From positions 124,001 to 188,000 of the forward strand of contig NZ_JAUSRE010000002.1 in assembly GCF_030811655.1 (NCBI RefSeq): 64,000 nucleotides of DNA, in the 5' to 3' direction. The DNA comes from Pseudarthrobacter enclensis. GTDB taxonomy: Bacteria; Actinomycetota; Actinomycetes; Actinomycetales; Micrococcaceae. The notes below the pieces were generated by a model that ran no database searches, was not told the DNA's origin, and saw only the letters and a program-made list of their open reading frames with translations. Both the position numbers and the translations under genes were made by a program. This document shows, one piece after another, positions 35,467-44,562 of the stretch (within the stretch, counting starts at the first letter, position 1; each line of letters starts with the position of its first letter).

Positions 35467-35690
35467 TTGTTGCAAGCCTGCCGTGGTCCCTGGCCCGGCT
35501 GCTGTGGCGCCACTGCACATACTGATTCCGCAGGCAACTCTTTACGCGGATCCAGCGAATGTGCGGAATCTCCTCTTGCCACCCGTTTCCGGGTGACCGC
35601 TTACTTTGCGGGGCCCGCTGACGCCCGGATTACCGGTGCGGCAGCGGGCTTTCCGTGTTGGCCGGCGCACCGCGTTGGTAACCTGACCGG

Positions 35691-36467
35691 ATGACTGTTC
35701 GCACAACCTACGCCAACGGCGAGCCCTGCTGGGCAGACCTGCAGACCCCGGATGTTCCCGCCGCTAAAGACTTCTACGGCCGGATCTTTGGCTGGACCTA
35801 CCAGGACTTTCCCACCCCGGATGGCCGCAACTACGCGCAGGCGTTTGCCCACGGGCACCTCGTGGCCACGATTGCCCCGCAAAGCCCTCTGCAGCTGCAG
35901 GCCGGCACAGCAGCGAAGTGGAATGTCTATTTCGCAGCCAAGGACGCCCCTGACCTGCTCGAGGAGTCACAGCACGCCGGGGGGACCGCGCAGTTCGGCC
36001 CGGAGCAGGTGGGCGACACCGGCGTCCTGGGCTTCCTTTCTCCTCCAGGCGGCGGCACCACGGGCATCTGGCAGGCCGGTACCCACTTCGGCAGCCACCT
36101 CTTCAACGAGCCAGGCGCGCTGGCCTGGGCGGAGCTCATCACACCCGAGCCGCAGGCCGCCGTCGGCTTCTTCCAGCAGCTTTTCGGGCATGAGGTCACC
36201 GAATACCCCCAGGACGACGGCGGCAGCTACAGTACCCTGCTCATCGGCGGCAACGAGGTGGCCGGCGTCGTTCCTGCGGACCCGGGCGACGAGGCGGACT
36301 GGCAGATCTACTTTGGCGTGGCGGAGGTGGGGGCGGCGGCAGCGGCCGCCCGCGCTGCAGGCGGCCAGGTCCTTGTGGAGCCGGATGAGCCAGCAGCGGA
36401 AGGCTCCCTGGCCACCATTGAGGATCCGCAGGGCGGGGTCCTGAACCTCATCCAGGTTTCTGCTTAA
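35691..36467 (+). CDS. VOC (glyoxalase/bleomycin resistance) family protein, two domains
   Basis: 258 residues with two VOC modules: GEPCWADLQTPDVPAAKDFYGRIFGW and GALAWAELITPEPQAAVGFFQQLFGHEV. Each has a late EDPQGGVLNLIQ-type or SPPGGGTTGIWQ strand. Resembles the CFP30B-like actinobacterial proteins. Enzymatic role unknown. The stop codon lies in a 17-bp tandem duplication (CAGGTTTCTGCTTAA twice), so the last codons and the stop appear again just downstream. Confidence 0.85.
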   Translation: MTVRTTYANGEPCWADLQTPDVPAAKDFYGRIFGWTYQDFPTPDGRNYAQAFAHGHLVATIAPQSPLQLQAGTAAKWNVYFAAKDAPDLLEESQHAGGTAQFGPEQVGDTGVLGFLSPPGGGTTGIWQAGTHFGSHLFNEPGALAWAELITPEPQAAVGFFQQLFGHEVTEYPQDDGGSYSTLLIGGNEVAGVVPADPGDEADWQIYFGVAEVGAAAAAARAAGGQVLVEPDEPAAEGSLATIEDPQGGVLNLIQVSA

Positions 36468-36488
36468 GACAGGTTTCTGCTTAAAAGC

Positions 36489-36521
36489 GGAGGCTCCCCA
36501 CCGGTTCAGTGGGGAGCCTCC
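36489..36521. terminator. Bidirectional terminator between the VOC gene and purM
   Basis: A 13-bp perfect stem, GGAGGCTCCCCAC (36489-36501) with GTGGGGAGCCTCC (36509-36521). Four A on the left give a short T-run for the minus-strand purM transcript. Convergent genes on both sides fit a shared terminator. Confidence 0.85.
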
Positions 36522-36531
36522 TGTTGGCTGG

Positions 36532-37677
36532 CTAGGCGTAAGCGTTGACCAGGCGGACAGCGCCGCCGTCCACGCCCTTGGCGCCCTGCACGTAGTCGGG
36601 GCCGGATTTCACGATGGAGTCGGAATCTTCGGCAACCGTGCCCATGACCCAGGAGGGCAGGCCGCGGTCGTTCAACCGTGCGACGGCGGCATCGGCGGCT
36701 TCGGGGGACACGATGGCCACCATGCCGACGCCCAGGTTCAGGGTGCGCTCGAGGTCTGCCAGGGGAACGTTGCCCAGTTCAGATACGAGCTTGAAGATGG
36801 CGGGCAGTTCCCAGGTGGCGCGGTCCACCGTGGCCACCAGGCCCTGCGGCAGGACGCGGGCAAGGTTCGCGGCGAGGCCGCCGCCGGTGACATGGCTGAA
36901 GCCGTGGACGGCGGCGCCGGCGCTGACCGGGAAGGTCCGGGCCAGGTCCAGGCAGTCGGCGGCGTAGACGCGGGTGGGTTCCAGGAGTTCCTCGCCCAGG
37001 GTACGGCCGAGTTCGGAGACCTGCCGGTCCAGGGCCCAGCCGGCGTGGTTGATGACGCGGCGGACCAGGGAGTAACCGTTGGAGTGCAGGCCGGACGATG
37101 CCATGCCGATCACAACGTCGCCGGCGCGGACACGGTCCGGGCCCAGCAGTGCGTCCGCTTCCACCACGCCGGTGGCTGCGCCCGCAACGTCGTATTCGTG
37201 TTCGCCCAGCAGGCCAGGGTGCTCAGCGGTTTCGCCGCCCACCAGGGCGGTTCCCGCCACAGAGCAGGCGGAGGCGATGCCGCGGACGATTCCCGCGATA
37301 CGCTCCGGAACCACCTTGCCGCAGGCAATGTAGTCAGTCATGTAGAGCGGTTCGGCGCCAACCACCACGATGTCGTCGACAACCATGCCCACTAGGTCGA
37401 ATCCGATGGTGTCGTGGATGTCCATTGCCTGTGCGATGGCAACCTTGGTGCCCACACCGTCGGTGGACGTTGCCAGCAGGGGCTTCTTGTAGGTCAGCAG
37501 CTGTGAAACGTCGTAAAGGCCGGCGAAGCCGCCCACCCCGCCGATCACCGAGGAGTTGTGGGTTGCCTTGACGGCATCCTTCATGAGCTCAACGGCGCGG
37601 TCCCCGGCTTCAACGTCCACGCCTGCGGAGGCGTAGGTGATGCCGGAGTCTTCTGCGGCGGGGCTAGCGGAAGTCAT
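36532..37677 (-). CDS. purM: Phosphoribosylformylglycinamidine cyclo-ligase (AIR synthetase)
   Basis: 381 residues; fifth step of purine synthesis. ITYASAGVDVEAGDRAVE, then STDGVGTKVAIA, FDLVGMVVDDIVVVGAEPL, the GGETAEHPG ATP-site motif and HVTGGGLAANLARVLP are all PurM signatures. ATG at 37677 overlaps the purF TGA (ATGA), so the two are one operon; a longer upstream start would lie deep in purF. Confidence 0.96.
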   Translation of the reverse strand: MTSASPAAEDSGITYASAGVDVEAGDRAVELMKDAVKATHNSSVIGGVGGFAGLYDVSQLLTYKKPLLATSTDGVGTKVAIAQAMDIHDTIGFDLVGMVVDDIVVVGAEPLYMTDYIACGKVVPERIAGIVRGIASACSVAGTALVGGETAEHPGLLGEHEYDVAGAATGVVEADALLGPDRVRAGDVVIGMASSGLHSNGYSLVRRVINHAGWALDRQVSELGRTLGEELLEPTRVYAADCLDLARTFPVSAGAAVHGFSHVTGGGLAANLARVLPQGLVATVDRATWELPAIFKLVSELGNVPLADLERTLNLGVGMVAIVSPEAADAAVARLNDRGLPSWVMGTVAEDSDSIVKSGPDYVQGAKGVDGGAVRLVNAYA

Positions 37678-39344
37678 ACGGAGTCCTTCTTGTCGGCGCT
37701 GGTGGCGGCGTGTACGTCGGGCACGAGGTCGGCTTCGGTCAGCAGGTTCTCGAATTCGGAGTCCGGGCCCGGATCGCAGCCCGTGGCACCGGCCTTCTCC
37801 GCCGGATCCTCGGTGGCGTCCACGGCCAGGGCGGCGGTTTCGCCGGGAAGCGCCGACGGCGAAGGCTTCAGGCTCCCCAGGTCGGTGCGCTCCAGCAGGT
37901 TCTTGCCCAGCTTGTCGGCGTCCGGAAGCTTGATGGGGTACTTGCCGGTGAAGCAGGCGGTGCAGAGGCGTTCGCGCGGCTGCCGGGTTGCCCCGATCAT
38001 GCCGTCCTCGGAGATGTAGGCCAGGGAGTCGGCGCCGATGGCCTGGGAGATCTCCTCGATGGTGGCGCCGTTGGCGATCAGCTCCGCGCGCGATGCGAAG
38101 TCGATGCCGTAGAAGCATGGCCACTGGACCGGCGGGGAGGAAATTTTGACGTGGACGGCGGCGGCGCCGGCTTCCCGGAGCATCCGGACGATGGCCCGCT
38201 GGGTGTTGCCGCGGACGATCGAGTCATCCACCACCACAACGCGCTTGCCGCGGATCACGGATTCAAGGGCGTTCAGCTTGAGCCGGATGCCCAGCTGGCG
38301 CAGGGTCTGGGAGGGCTGGATGAACGTGCGGCCCACATAGGAGTTCTTGACGAAGCCGTGGGCGAAGGGGATGCCGGATTCCTCGGCGTAACCCACGGCT
38401 GCGGGGGTGCCCGATTCCGGGACGGGGATGACGATGTCTGCAGCCTGCGTGTTTTCCCGGGCCAGCTGGCGGCCCATCTCCACTCGGGATTCGTACACGG
38501 AACGGCCTGCGATGGCGGCGTCCGGGCGTGCAAGGTACACGTACTCGAAAACGCAGCCGGCCGGCGTCGGCTCGGCGAAGCGCTTGGACCGCACGCCCTG
38601 CTCGTCGATGGCAATGAACTCGCCCGGTTCGATTTCGCGGATGAAGCTGGCGCCCACGGTGGCCAGGGCGGACTGTTCCGAAGCCACAACCCAGCCGCGC
38701 TCCAGCCGGCCCAGGACCAGCGGGCGGATGCCGAAGGTGTCGCGTGCCGCGTACAGGGTGCCCTCGTCCATGAAGACGAAGCAGAATCCGCCCTTGATCT
38801 TGGGCAGGAGCTCGGTGGCGGTTTCCTCCAGGGTCTTGCCCGGTTCGCCTTCCAGCAGCGCGGTGACCAGGGCGGTGTCCGAGGTGTTGCCCTGCTTCAT
38901 TTCGCCGGTGAGCTGGCCGCCGTTGCGTTCGGTGATCATGGCGTTGAGCTCGGCCGTGTTGGTGAGGTTGCCATTATGGGCCAGGGCAACGGTGCCCGTG
39001 GCGGTAGCGCCGAGGGTGGGCTGGGCATTGGCCCAGTGGCTGGCGCCGGTGGTCGAGTAACGGCAGTGGCCGACTGCCAGGTGCCCCGTGAGGGTGTTCA
39101 GGGTGGTCTCGTCGAAGACCTGGGACACGAGTCCCATGTCCTTGTAGACGTTGATCCGTTTACCGTCGCTCGTGGCTATGCCAGCCGACTCCTGACCGCG
39201 GTGCTGCAGTGCATACAGCCCGTAATAGGTTAGTTTTGCTACTTCTTCGCCTGGGGCCCAGACGCCGAAGACGCCGCAAGCGTCCTGCGGGCCTTTTTCG
39301 CCGGGGAGAAGATCATGGGAAAGTTTTCCATCGCCGCGTGCCAC
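37674..39344 (-). CDS. purF: Amidophosphoribosyltransferase
   Basis: 556 residues; first committed purine step, glutamine + PRPP to phosphoribosylamine. A 22-residue propeptide precedes the N-terminal nucleophile Cys23 (DACGVFGVWAPGEE). The glutaminase domain has HRGQESAG and GHCRYSTTG. The PRPP loop is VVVVDDSIVRGNT, and CTACFTGKYPI holds C-terminal cysteines of the Fe-S type PurF. GTG start at 39344. The C-terminal 60 residues are a Glu/Ala/Asp-rich tail. Confidence 0.96.
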   Translation of the reverse strand: MARGDGKLSHDLLPGEKGPQDACGVFGVWAPGEEVAKLTYYGLYALQHRGQESAGIATSDGKRINVYKDMGLVSQVFDETTLNTLTGHLAVGHCRYSTTGASHWANAQPTLGATATGTVALAHNGNLTNTAELNAMITERNGGQLTGEMKQGNTSDTALVTALLEGEPGKTLEETATELLPKIKGGFCFVFMDEGTLYAARDTFGIRPLVLGRLERGWVVASEQSALATVGASFIREIEPGEFIAIDEQGVRSKRFAEPTPAGCVFEYVYLARPDAAIAGRSVYESRVEMGRQLARENTQAADIVIPVPESGTPAAVGYAEESGIPFAHGFVKNSYVGRTFIQPSQTLRQLGIRLKLNALESVIRGKRVVVVDDSIVRGNTQRAIVRMLREAGAAAVHVKISSPPVQWPCFYGIDFASRAELIANGATIEEISQAIGADSLAYISEDGMIGATRQPRERLCTACFTGKYPIKLPDADKLGKNLLERTDLGSLKPSPSALPGETAALAVDATEDPAEKAGATGCDPGPDSEFENLLTEADLVPDVHAATSADKKDSV

Positions 39345-39414
39345 TGGTCGATTATCTCACGACATGGGGTATGACTTTTGCGCCGCCCGTTTATGACCCG
39401 CAGCGGGCGGCCCG

Positions 39415-39729
39415 CTAAGCCAAGGGATCAGTGTCCGGCTCAGAATCGGAAACGGCCTCCACCACGGCCCGTTCCTGCCGTTTGACGCTGCGGCGGTCCA
39501 GGACCAGCGCAAGTGCGGCACCCAAAAGAGCGCCGCCGGCGGCAAACATCACCATGAAGAAACCGAAGACTGAACCGGGATCGAAAGTGGCGTCCCCCGG
39601 CAACGCGTAGGCCACGATTGCGGCGGCCACCACACCCACCAGCGCGCCCACGATCAGGAATGGAACGTACTTGGGTGCCCGGCGGACGGTCACTTCGCGC
39701 CGCTCGGCAGGGTGTTCTTCAAAAGACAT
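39415..39729 (-). CDS. Small two-helix membrane protein
   Basis: 104 residues. A charged N-terminus (EEHPAERREVTVRRAPKY) precedes helix 1 (VPFLIVGALVGVVAAAIVAYAL) and helix 2 (GFFMVMFAAGGALLGAALALVL), then a charged tail ending in SEPDTDPLA. I recall homologues conserved beside purF in actinobacteria; no function known. ATG at 39729. Confidence 0.72.
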   Translation of the reverse strand: MSFEEHPAERREVTVRRAPKYVPFLIVGALVGVVAAAIVAYALPGDATFDPGSVFGFFMVMFAAGGALLGAALALVLDRRSVKRQERAVVEAVSDSEPDTDPLA

Positions 39730-39813
39730 GCCATCCAGCCTACTGCCCCGGCCCGAGTCGACACAGCGCACCTTCCAGCCCTGTGTACGTCCCGTCTTTC
39801 ACTGGCCGGCAAC

Positions 39814-39853
39814 TGATATATCTATTGACACGCGGTGTGGCCACTGTCATATT
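39814..39853 (+). promoter_or_regulatory. Promoter and TGATATAT operator of the mycothiol formaldehyde operon
   Basis: TGATATATCTA (39814-39824) abuts TTGACA (39825-39830), which is followed after 17 nt by CATATT (39848-39853). The operator core equals that at 58555 and 59385, near the gntR gene. About 165 nt of leader then runs to the start codon, with no recognised element. Confidence 0.65.
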
Positions 39854-40023
39854 CGTGAGGAAGCGTCTGGTGCGCCCGGTTGCGCAATACGCAATTCACT
39901 CGATGGTGCCGTATTGGTGTGCCGACCCGGGACGTGGTTCCCGGGGAGGGCAGGTCAGCTAGATTGGCTCTTGGTGCCGACTCCCGCGGGATCCGGCCGG
40001 ATCCCGGAAAGGAACACAGACTC

Positions 40024-41109
40024 ATGGTTCATAAAGTTCAAGCAGTAGTGGTCAAGGAGAAGAACGCTCCGGTGTCGCTGGAGACCATCCTGGTGCCGGA
40101 TCCGGGCCCGGGTGAGGCTCTGGTGGACATCCTGACCTGCGGTGTCTGCCACACGGACCTGCATTACAAGCAGGGCGGCATCGGCGAGGATTTCCCGTAC
40201 CTGCTGGGCCACGAGGCCACCGGCGTGGTCAGTGCTGTGGGCCCGGACGTGACGTCCGTGGCACCGGGCGACAAAGTGATCCTGAACTGGCGCGCCGTGT
40301 GCGGTGAGTGCCGGGCATGCGCCAAGGGCCAGCCGCAGTACTGCTTCAACACCCACAACGCCACCCAGAAGATGACGCTTGAGGACGGCACGGTCCTGTC
40401 CCCGGCGCTGGGCATCGGTGCCTTCGCTGAAAAGACCCTGGTGGCCGCCGGGCAGTGCACCAAGGTGGACCCCGAGGCAGACGCCGCCGCGGTGGGGCTG
40501 CTGGGTTGCGGCATCATGGCCGGCATCGGCGCGGCGATCAACACCGGCGAGGTCAAGCGCGGCGAGTCCGTCGCGGTGATCGGCTGTGGCGGCGTGGGCA
40601 TCGCAGCGATCGCCGGCGCGAAGCTGGCGGGTGCGACGACGATCATCGCGGTGGACATCGATGACAACAAGATCGGGATGGCCAAGTCGCTCGGCGCCAC
40701 CCACGGCGTGAACTCCAAGCAGGAGGACGCCGTGGAAGCCATCCGTGCACTGACCGGAGGCCACGGGGCCGACGTGGTGATTGACGCCGTCGGCCGTCCT
40801 GAAACGTACAAGCAGGCGTTCTACGCCCGCGACCTTGCCGGCCGCGTGGTCCTGGTGGGTGTGCCAACGCCGGACATGACGCTGGAACTGCCGCTGCTGG
40901 ACGTCTTTGGCCGCGGCGGGTCGCTGAAGTCCTCCTGGTACGGCGACTGCCTGCCCTCCCGGGACTTCCCCATGCTCGTCTCGCACTACCAGCAGGGCAA
41001 CCTGGACCTGGACGCCTTTGTCTCCGAACGCATCAGCATCGACCAGGTGGAGGAGGCCTTCGAAAAGATGCACGAGGGCAAGGTCCTCCGTTCCGTGGTG
41101 GAGATCTGA
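40024..41109 (+). CDS. S-(hydroxymethyl)mycothiol dehydrogenase
   Basis: 361-residue zinc alcohol dehydrogenase; oxidises the mycothiol-formaldehyde adduct with NAD to S-formylmycothiol. Catalytic zinc motif [14 protein letters not shown] and GHEATG; structural zinc cysteines in [15 protein letters not shown]; nucleotide fold [20 protein letters not shown]. The overall pattern is that of the mycothiol-dependent formaldehyde dehydrogenase (MscR/AdhE2) family. It overlaps the next gene by 1 nt. It would detoxify formaldehyde released by the demethylase encoded downstream. Confidence 0.9.
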   Translation: MVHKVQAVVVKEKNAPVSLETILVPDPGPGEALVDILTCGVCHTDLHYKQGGIGEDFPYLLGHEATGVVSAVGPDVTSVAPGDKVILNWRAVCGECRACAKGQPQYCFNTHNATQKMTLEDGTVLSPALGIGAFAEKTLVAAGQCTKVDPEADAAAVGLLGCGIMAGIGAAINTGEVKRGESVAVIGCGGVGIAAIAGAKLAGATTIIAVDIDDNKIGMAKSLGATHGVNSKQEDAVEAIRALTGGHGADVVIDAVGRPETYKQAFYARDLAGRVVLVGVPTPDMTLELPLLDVFGRGGSLKSSWYGDCLPSRDFPMLVSHYQQGNLDLDAFVSERISIDQVEEAFEKMHEGKVLRSVVEI

Positions 41110-41729
41110 TGGCGGTCAGCATCGAGAACCTGGTCACCTCGGGCACGTTCTCGCTCGACGGCGGCACCTGGGACGTGGACAACAACGTCTGGATCGTGGG
41201 CAACGACGAGGAATGCGTCATCATTGATGCGCCCCACGACGCCGCCGCGATCATCAACCAGGTCCGCAGCCGCAAGGTCAAGGCCATCCTGCTGACGCAC
41301 GCGCACAACGACCACATCGGCGCCGCCCGCGAAGCCGCCGACGCGCTGGGCGCCCCGATCGTCCTGAACGAGGAGGACCTGGTGCTGTGGGAACAGGTCT
41401 ACCCGGACGCCAAGCCGGACCACTACCACTCGGACGGGGACGTCTTCGAGGTGGGCGGGGCAACCCTGCGGGCGATCCACACCCCGGGCCACTCGCCGGG
41501 ATCCACCTGCTTCTACCTTGAAAGCGAGGGGACGGTGTTCACCGGCGACACCCTGTTCAACGGCGGCCCGGGTGCCACCGGCCGGTCCTACAGCGACTAC
41601 CCCACCATCCTGAAGTCCATCCGCGAACGGCTGCTGACGCTGCCGGCCGATACCGTGGTCCGCACCGGCCACGGGGACGACACCACCATCGCCGCGGAGC
41701 AGGAAACGCTGGCAAAGGTCCCGCAGTAA
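41109..41729 (+). CDS. MBL-fold hydrolase paired with the mycothiol dehydrogenase
   Basis: 206 residues. Zinc motif LLTHAHNDHIG (HxHxDH), HTPGHSPGSTCF, FTGDTLFNGG and RTGHGDDTT complete the ligand set. The TGATG overlap with the dehydrogenase gene and common pairing in actinobacteria point to splitting of S-formylmycothiol to formate and mycothiol. That activity is inferred from pairing. A long terminator follows. Confidence 0.88.
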   Translation: MAVSIENLVTSGTFSLDGGTWDVDNNVWIVGNDEECVIIDAPHDAAAIINQVRSRKVKAILLTHAHNDHIGAAREAADALGAPIVLNEEDLVLWEQVYPDAKPDHYHSDGDVFEVGGATLRAIHTPGHSPGSTCFYLESEGTVFTGDTLFNGGPGATGRSYSDYPTILKSIRERLLTLPADTVVRTGHGDDTTIAAEQETLAKVPQ

Positions 41730-41751
41730 CCTGCAGCAATCATTGATGCGC

Positions 41752-41793
41752 CAGTGAAAAGCGCGCCGGGAAACCCCGGCGCGCTTTTCACTG
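41752..41793 (+). terminator. Terminator after the mycothiol formaldehyde operon
   Basis: A perfect 19-bp stem runs from CAGTGAAAAGCGCGC to its mirror on the right arm, with loop AAAC (41771-41774). The right arm contains TTTTCACTG. It is symmetrical, so it can act on either strand. Readthrough to the FdhF-like gene, 38 nt further, is possible. Confidence 0.88.
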
Positions 41794-41830
41794 ACCATCA
41801 AACAGCAGAGCCGTAAAGGAAGTTGGAACA

Positions 41831-44185
41831 ATGAAGTTCGGTAAGCAGCCCGCCCCCATCGCGGACATCAACGAGGACAACCTCGAGGTCCACAAGCCAA
41901 AGACCGAGGCCGCCGGGGTCAAGGCCGTGATGGTGGCCCTGGAGCGCGCCGTGGCGCAGGCGGGCGTGACGCGTACGGCCCAGTCCCTGCTGCGGTTGAA
42001 CCAGCGCGGCGGGTTCGACTGCCCGGGCTGTGCCTGGCCCGAATCGGACAAGAAGCGCAAAGCGGCCGAGTTCTGCGAGAACGGCGCCAAGGCGGTGGCC
42101 GAAGAGAACACCCTGCGCACCGTGGGGGCCGACTTCTGGGCCACACACTCGATTGCTGAACTTTCCACGAAGACCGAGTACTGGCTGGGCAACCAGGGGC
42201 GCCTCGCCGAACCGGTGGTCATCCGGGAAGGGGAGACGCACTATTCGCCGATTTCCTGGGCGGACGCGTTCGAGTTGATCGGTGAGCATATTCGGGCCAG
42301 CACCCCTGACCGCTGCGTGTTCTATACCTCCGGGCGCACCGCGAATGAGACGGCGTTCCTGTACCAACTGTTCGCCCGGTCCATCGGGACCAACAACCTG
42401 CCGGACTGCTCCAACATGTGCCACGAATCCTCGGGGTCCGCGCTGAACCCGACCATCGGGATCGGCAAGGGCACGGTGTCCCTGGATGACATCCATGATG
42501 CTGAGCTGATCTTCGTCGTCGGGCAGAATCCCGGCACCAACCATCCGCGCATGCTCTCTGCGCTGAAGGAGTGCAAGGACAAGGGCGGCAAGGTGGTGGC
42601 CGTGAACCCCCTGCCCGAGGCCGGCCTGTTCAACTTCCGCGACCCGCAGACGCTCTCCGGTGTGGTGGGCGGCGGCACGCCCTTGGCCGACGAATACCTG
42701 CAGATCAAGGTCGGCGGCGACCTGGCATTGTTCCAGGCGCTTGGCCACCTGCTCCTGGAAGCCGAGGAGCAGAACCCGGGGACCGTCGTCGACCATTCCT
42801 TCATCGCCGCGCAGACGGACGGCTTCGACGCCTACCGTGACGCCCGCGCCACCCTGGACTGGGATGAGACAGAGCGCGCCACGGGCCTGGCCCGGGAGCA
42901 GATCGAAAAGGTCGCCGGCATGCTCATCAAATCCAAGGCCTCCATCTTCTGCTGGGCGCTGGGCGTGACCCAGCAGCCGCACTCGGTGGACACCATCAAG
43001 GAGATGGTCAACGTCCTGCTGCTGCAGGGCAACTTCGGCAAGCCGGGCGCGGGCGCCTGCCCTGTCCGCGGCCACTCCAACGTCCAGGGCGACCGGACCA
43101 TGGGCATCTGGGAAAAGCCCAGCGAAAAGCTCCTCGCCGCTATCGACGCCGAATTTGGCATCACGTCCCCGCGGCACCACGGCTACGATGCAGTCGAATC
43201 CATGGAAGCCTTCGAACGGGACGAAGTGGACGTGTTCGTTTCGATGGGCGGCAACTTCTCGCTCGCCTGCTCGGACACCGAGGCCCTGGAAGCGGGGATG
43301 CAGCGGATCGGGCTGACCGTCCACATCTCCACCAAGCCCAACCGCTCGCACGTGGTGCACGGACGCACCTCGCTGATCCTGCCCACCCTGGGCCGCACGG
43401 ACAAAGACGACAAGCACCCCAAAGGCGCCCAGTTCCTCTCCGTGGAGGACTCCATGTCCGTGGTCCACTCCACGCAGGGCCGCCTGACCCCGGTCTCGGA
43501 GCACCTGCTGGCCGAGCCTGTGATCGTCGCCCGGATGGCGGAAGCCACGTTCGGCCCAGAGCACCCGGTGGACTGGCAGGCCATGGCGGAGGACTACGAC
43601 GTGATCCGCGACCACATCGCCCGCGTGCTGCCCGGCTTTGAGGACTTCAATGCCAGGGTCCGGACCAGGAACGGGTTCGTGCTGCCCAATCCGCCGCGCG
43701 ACTCCCGCTCCTTCGCCACCGACATCGGCAGGGGCCGGTTCACCGTCAGCCCACTGGAGTACCTGACGCCGCCGCCGGGACACCTGGTGCTGCAGACCAT
43801 CCGCAGCCACGACCAGTACAACACCACCTTCTACGGCCTGGACGACCGCTACCGGGGGATCTCCGACGGGCGCCGCGTGATCCTGATCCACCCCGAAGAC
43901 CTGGCCGAGTCCGGGTTCCAGGACCGGGAGCTGGTGGACGTGATCAGCACCTTCCAGGGCGTGGACCGCAGGGCCAATAGATTCCGCCTTGTGGCCTACC
44001 CCACCGCAAAGGGCTGCGCCGCCGCCTACTTCCCCGAGGCCAACGCCCTGGTCCACAAGGAGAACGTTGCCCGGGTGTCCAATACCCCCGGCTTCAAGGC
44101 CATGTTCGTCCGCTTCGAACCGCATCAGGGAGAGGTGGCGGCGGCCCAGGCATCCGCGGGCGAGCTGGCAGGGACGCCGGCTTAG
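41831..44185 (+). CDS. FdhF/YdeP-family molybdopterin oxidoreductase (formate dehydrogenase-like)
   Basis: 784 residues. Near residue 60 is FDCPGCAWPE with later FCENGAKAV, the Fe-S cysteines of this family. NMCHESSG at about residue 196-203 carries the Mo ligand as Cys, not selenocysteine, with the neighbouring His. VVGQNPGTNHPRML and QGNFGKPGAGACPVRGHSNVQGDR are molybdopterin-binding stretches. Family TIGR01701 members are annotated as formate dehydrogenase alpha-like; activity is rarely proved. Here it sits directly after formaldehyde-to-formate genes, so formate oxidation to CO2 is a natural role. Confidence 0.88.
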   Translation: MKFGKQPAPIADINEDNLEVHKPKTEAAGVKAVMVALERAVAQAGVTRTAQSLLRLNQRGGFDCPGCAWPESDKKRKAAEFCENGAKAVAEENTLRTVGADFWATHSIAELSTKTEYWLGNQGRLAEPVVIREGETHYSPISWADAFELIGEHIRASTPDRCVFYTSGRTANETAFLYQLFARSIGTNNLPDCSNMCHESSGSALNPTIGIGKGTVSLDDIHDAELIFVVGQNPGTNHPRMLSALKECKDKGGKVVAVNPLPEAGLFNFRDPQTLSGVVGGGTPLADEYLQIKVGGDLALFQALGHLLLEAEEQNPGTVVDHSFIAAQTDGFDAYRDARATLDWDETERATGLAREQIEKVAGMLIKSKASIFCWALGVTQQPHSVDTIKEMVNVLLLQGNFGKPGAGACPVRGHSNVQGDRTMGIWEKPSEKLLAAIDAEFGITSPRHHGYDAVESMEAFERDEVDVFVSMGGNFSLACSDTEALEAGMQRIGLTVHISTKPNRSHVVHGRTSLILPTLGRTDKDDKHPKGAQFLSVEDSMSVVHSTQGRLTPVSEHLLAEPVIVARMAEATFGPEHPVDWQAMAEDYDVIRDHIARVLPGFEDFNARVRTRNGFVLPNPPRDSRSFATDIGRGRFTVSPLEYLTPPPGHLVLQTIRSHDQYNTTFYGLDDRYRGISDGRRVILIHPEDLAESGFQDRELVDVISTFQGVDRRANRFRLVAYPTAKGCAAAYFPEANALVHKENVARVSNTPGFKAMFVRFEPHQGEVAAAQASAGELAGTPA

Positions 44186-44218
44186 CGCGCCATTATATCC
44201 ACAACATAAGGCCCGCGA

Positions 44219-44254
44219 CGACGGCACACCGGCAGCCCGGTGTGCCGTCGTTTT
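44219..44254 (+). terminator. Terminator after the FdhF-like gene
   Basis: 14-bp perfect stem CGACGGCACACCGG (44219-44232) / CCGGTGTGCCGTCG (44237-44250), loop CAGC, then TTTT. Confidence 0.92.
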
Positions 44255-44352
44255 AATGCCGCCGTTTTCGGGCCTGGAGCGCGCGCGCCAGGGCTACAAA
44301 GCGCGCTGTCGCGGCACCCCACGTAATGCTTTTTCGTCATATCTGAAATTGA

Positions 44353-44405
44353 TTGACAGTGGGCGTGGCAGGAGTCACACTGTTGCATATGGTGATCGCT
44401 GTTGC
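44353..44405 (+). promoter_or_regulatory. Promoter-operator module 1 (Rieske demethylase operon)
   Basis: TTGACA (44353-44358), 17 nt, CACACT (44376-44381), then GTTGC (44382-44386), 14 nt, GTTGC (44401-44405). The direct repeat starts just after the -10. The same design occurs at 51374-51426 and 53162-53217. The 377-bp gap 44186-44562 holds this module, the terminator above and an unremarkable leader of about 170 nt. Confidence 0.75.
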
Positions 44406-44562
44406 GTTGGATGCTTCCAGAATCTCGCTGGAGTCATCGTTTCTGTTCCCGATGGACCTCCCCACGTTCGGGACCAGGATGTCGTGGACATTCCCTGTTG
44501 CCCCGCCTGCTCCGTAATCACCCCAACTCGCTTACTACCCAGCCCTATTCGGGAGGAAACAC

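Noticed and set aside
35467..35690. 75-residue plus-strand frame between DUF3073 and VOC genes
   Set aside because: Cys/Pro/Gly-rich product with no ribosome site or family likeness; I see nothing supported in this gap.
42416..42440. Possible selenocysteine site in the FdhF-like protein
   Set aside because: The codon at the Mo-ligand position is TGC (Cys), not TGA, and the frame is open throughout.
41798..44227. 809-residue minus-strand frame opposite the FdhF-like gene
   Set aside because: Antisense to a clear molybdopterin oxidoreductase and made of Gly/His/Val-rich noise, as expected in GC-rich DNA.
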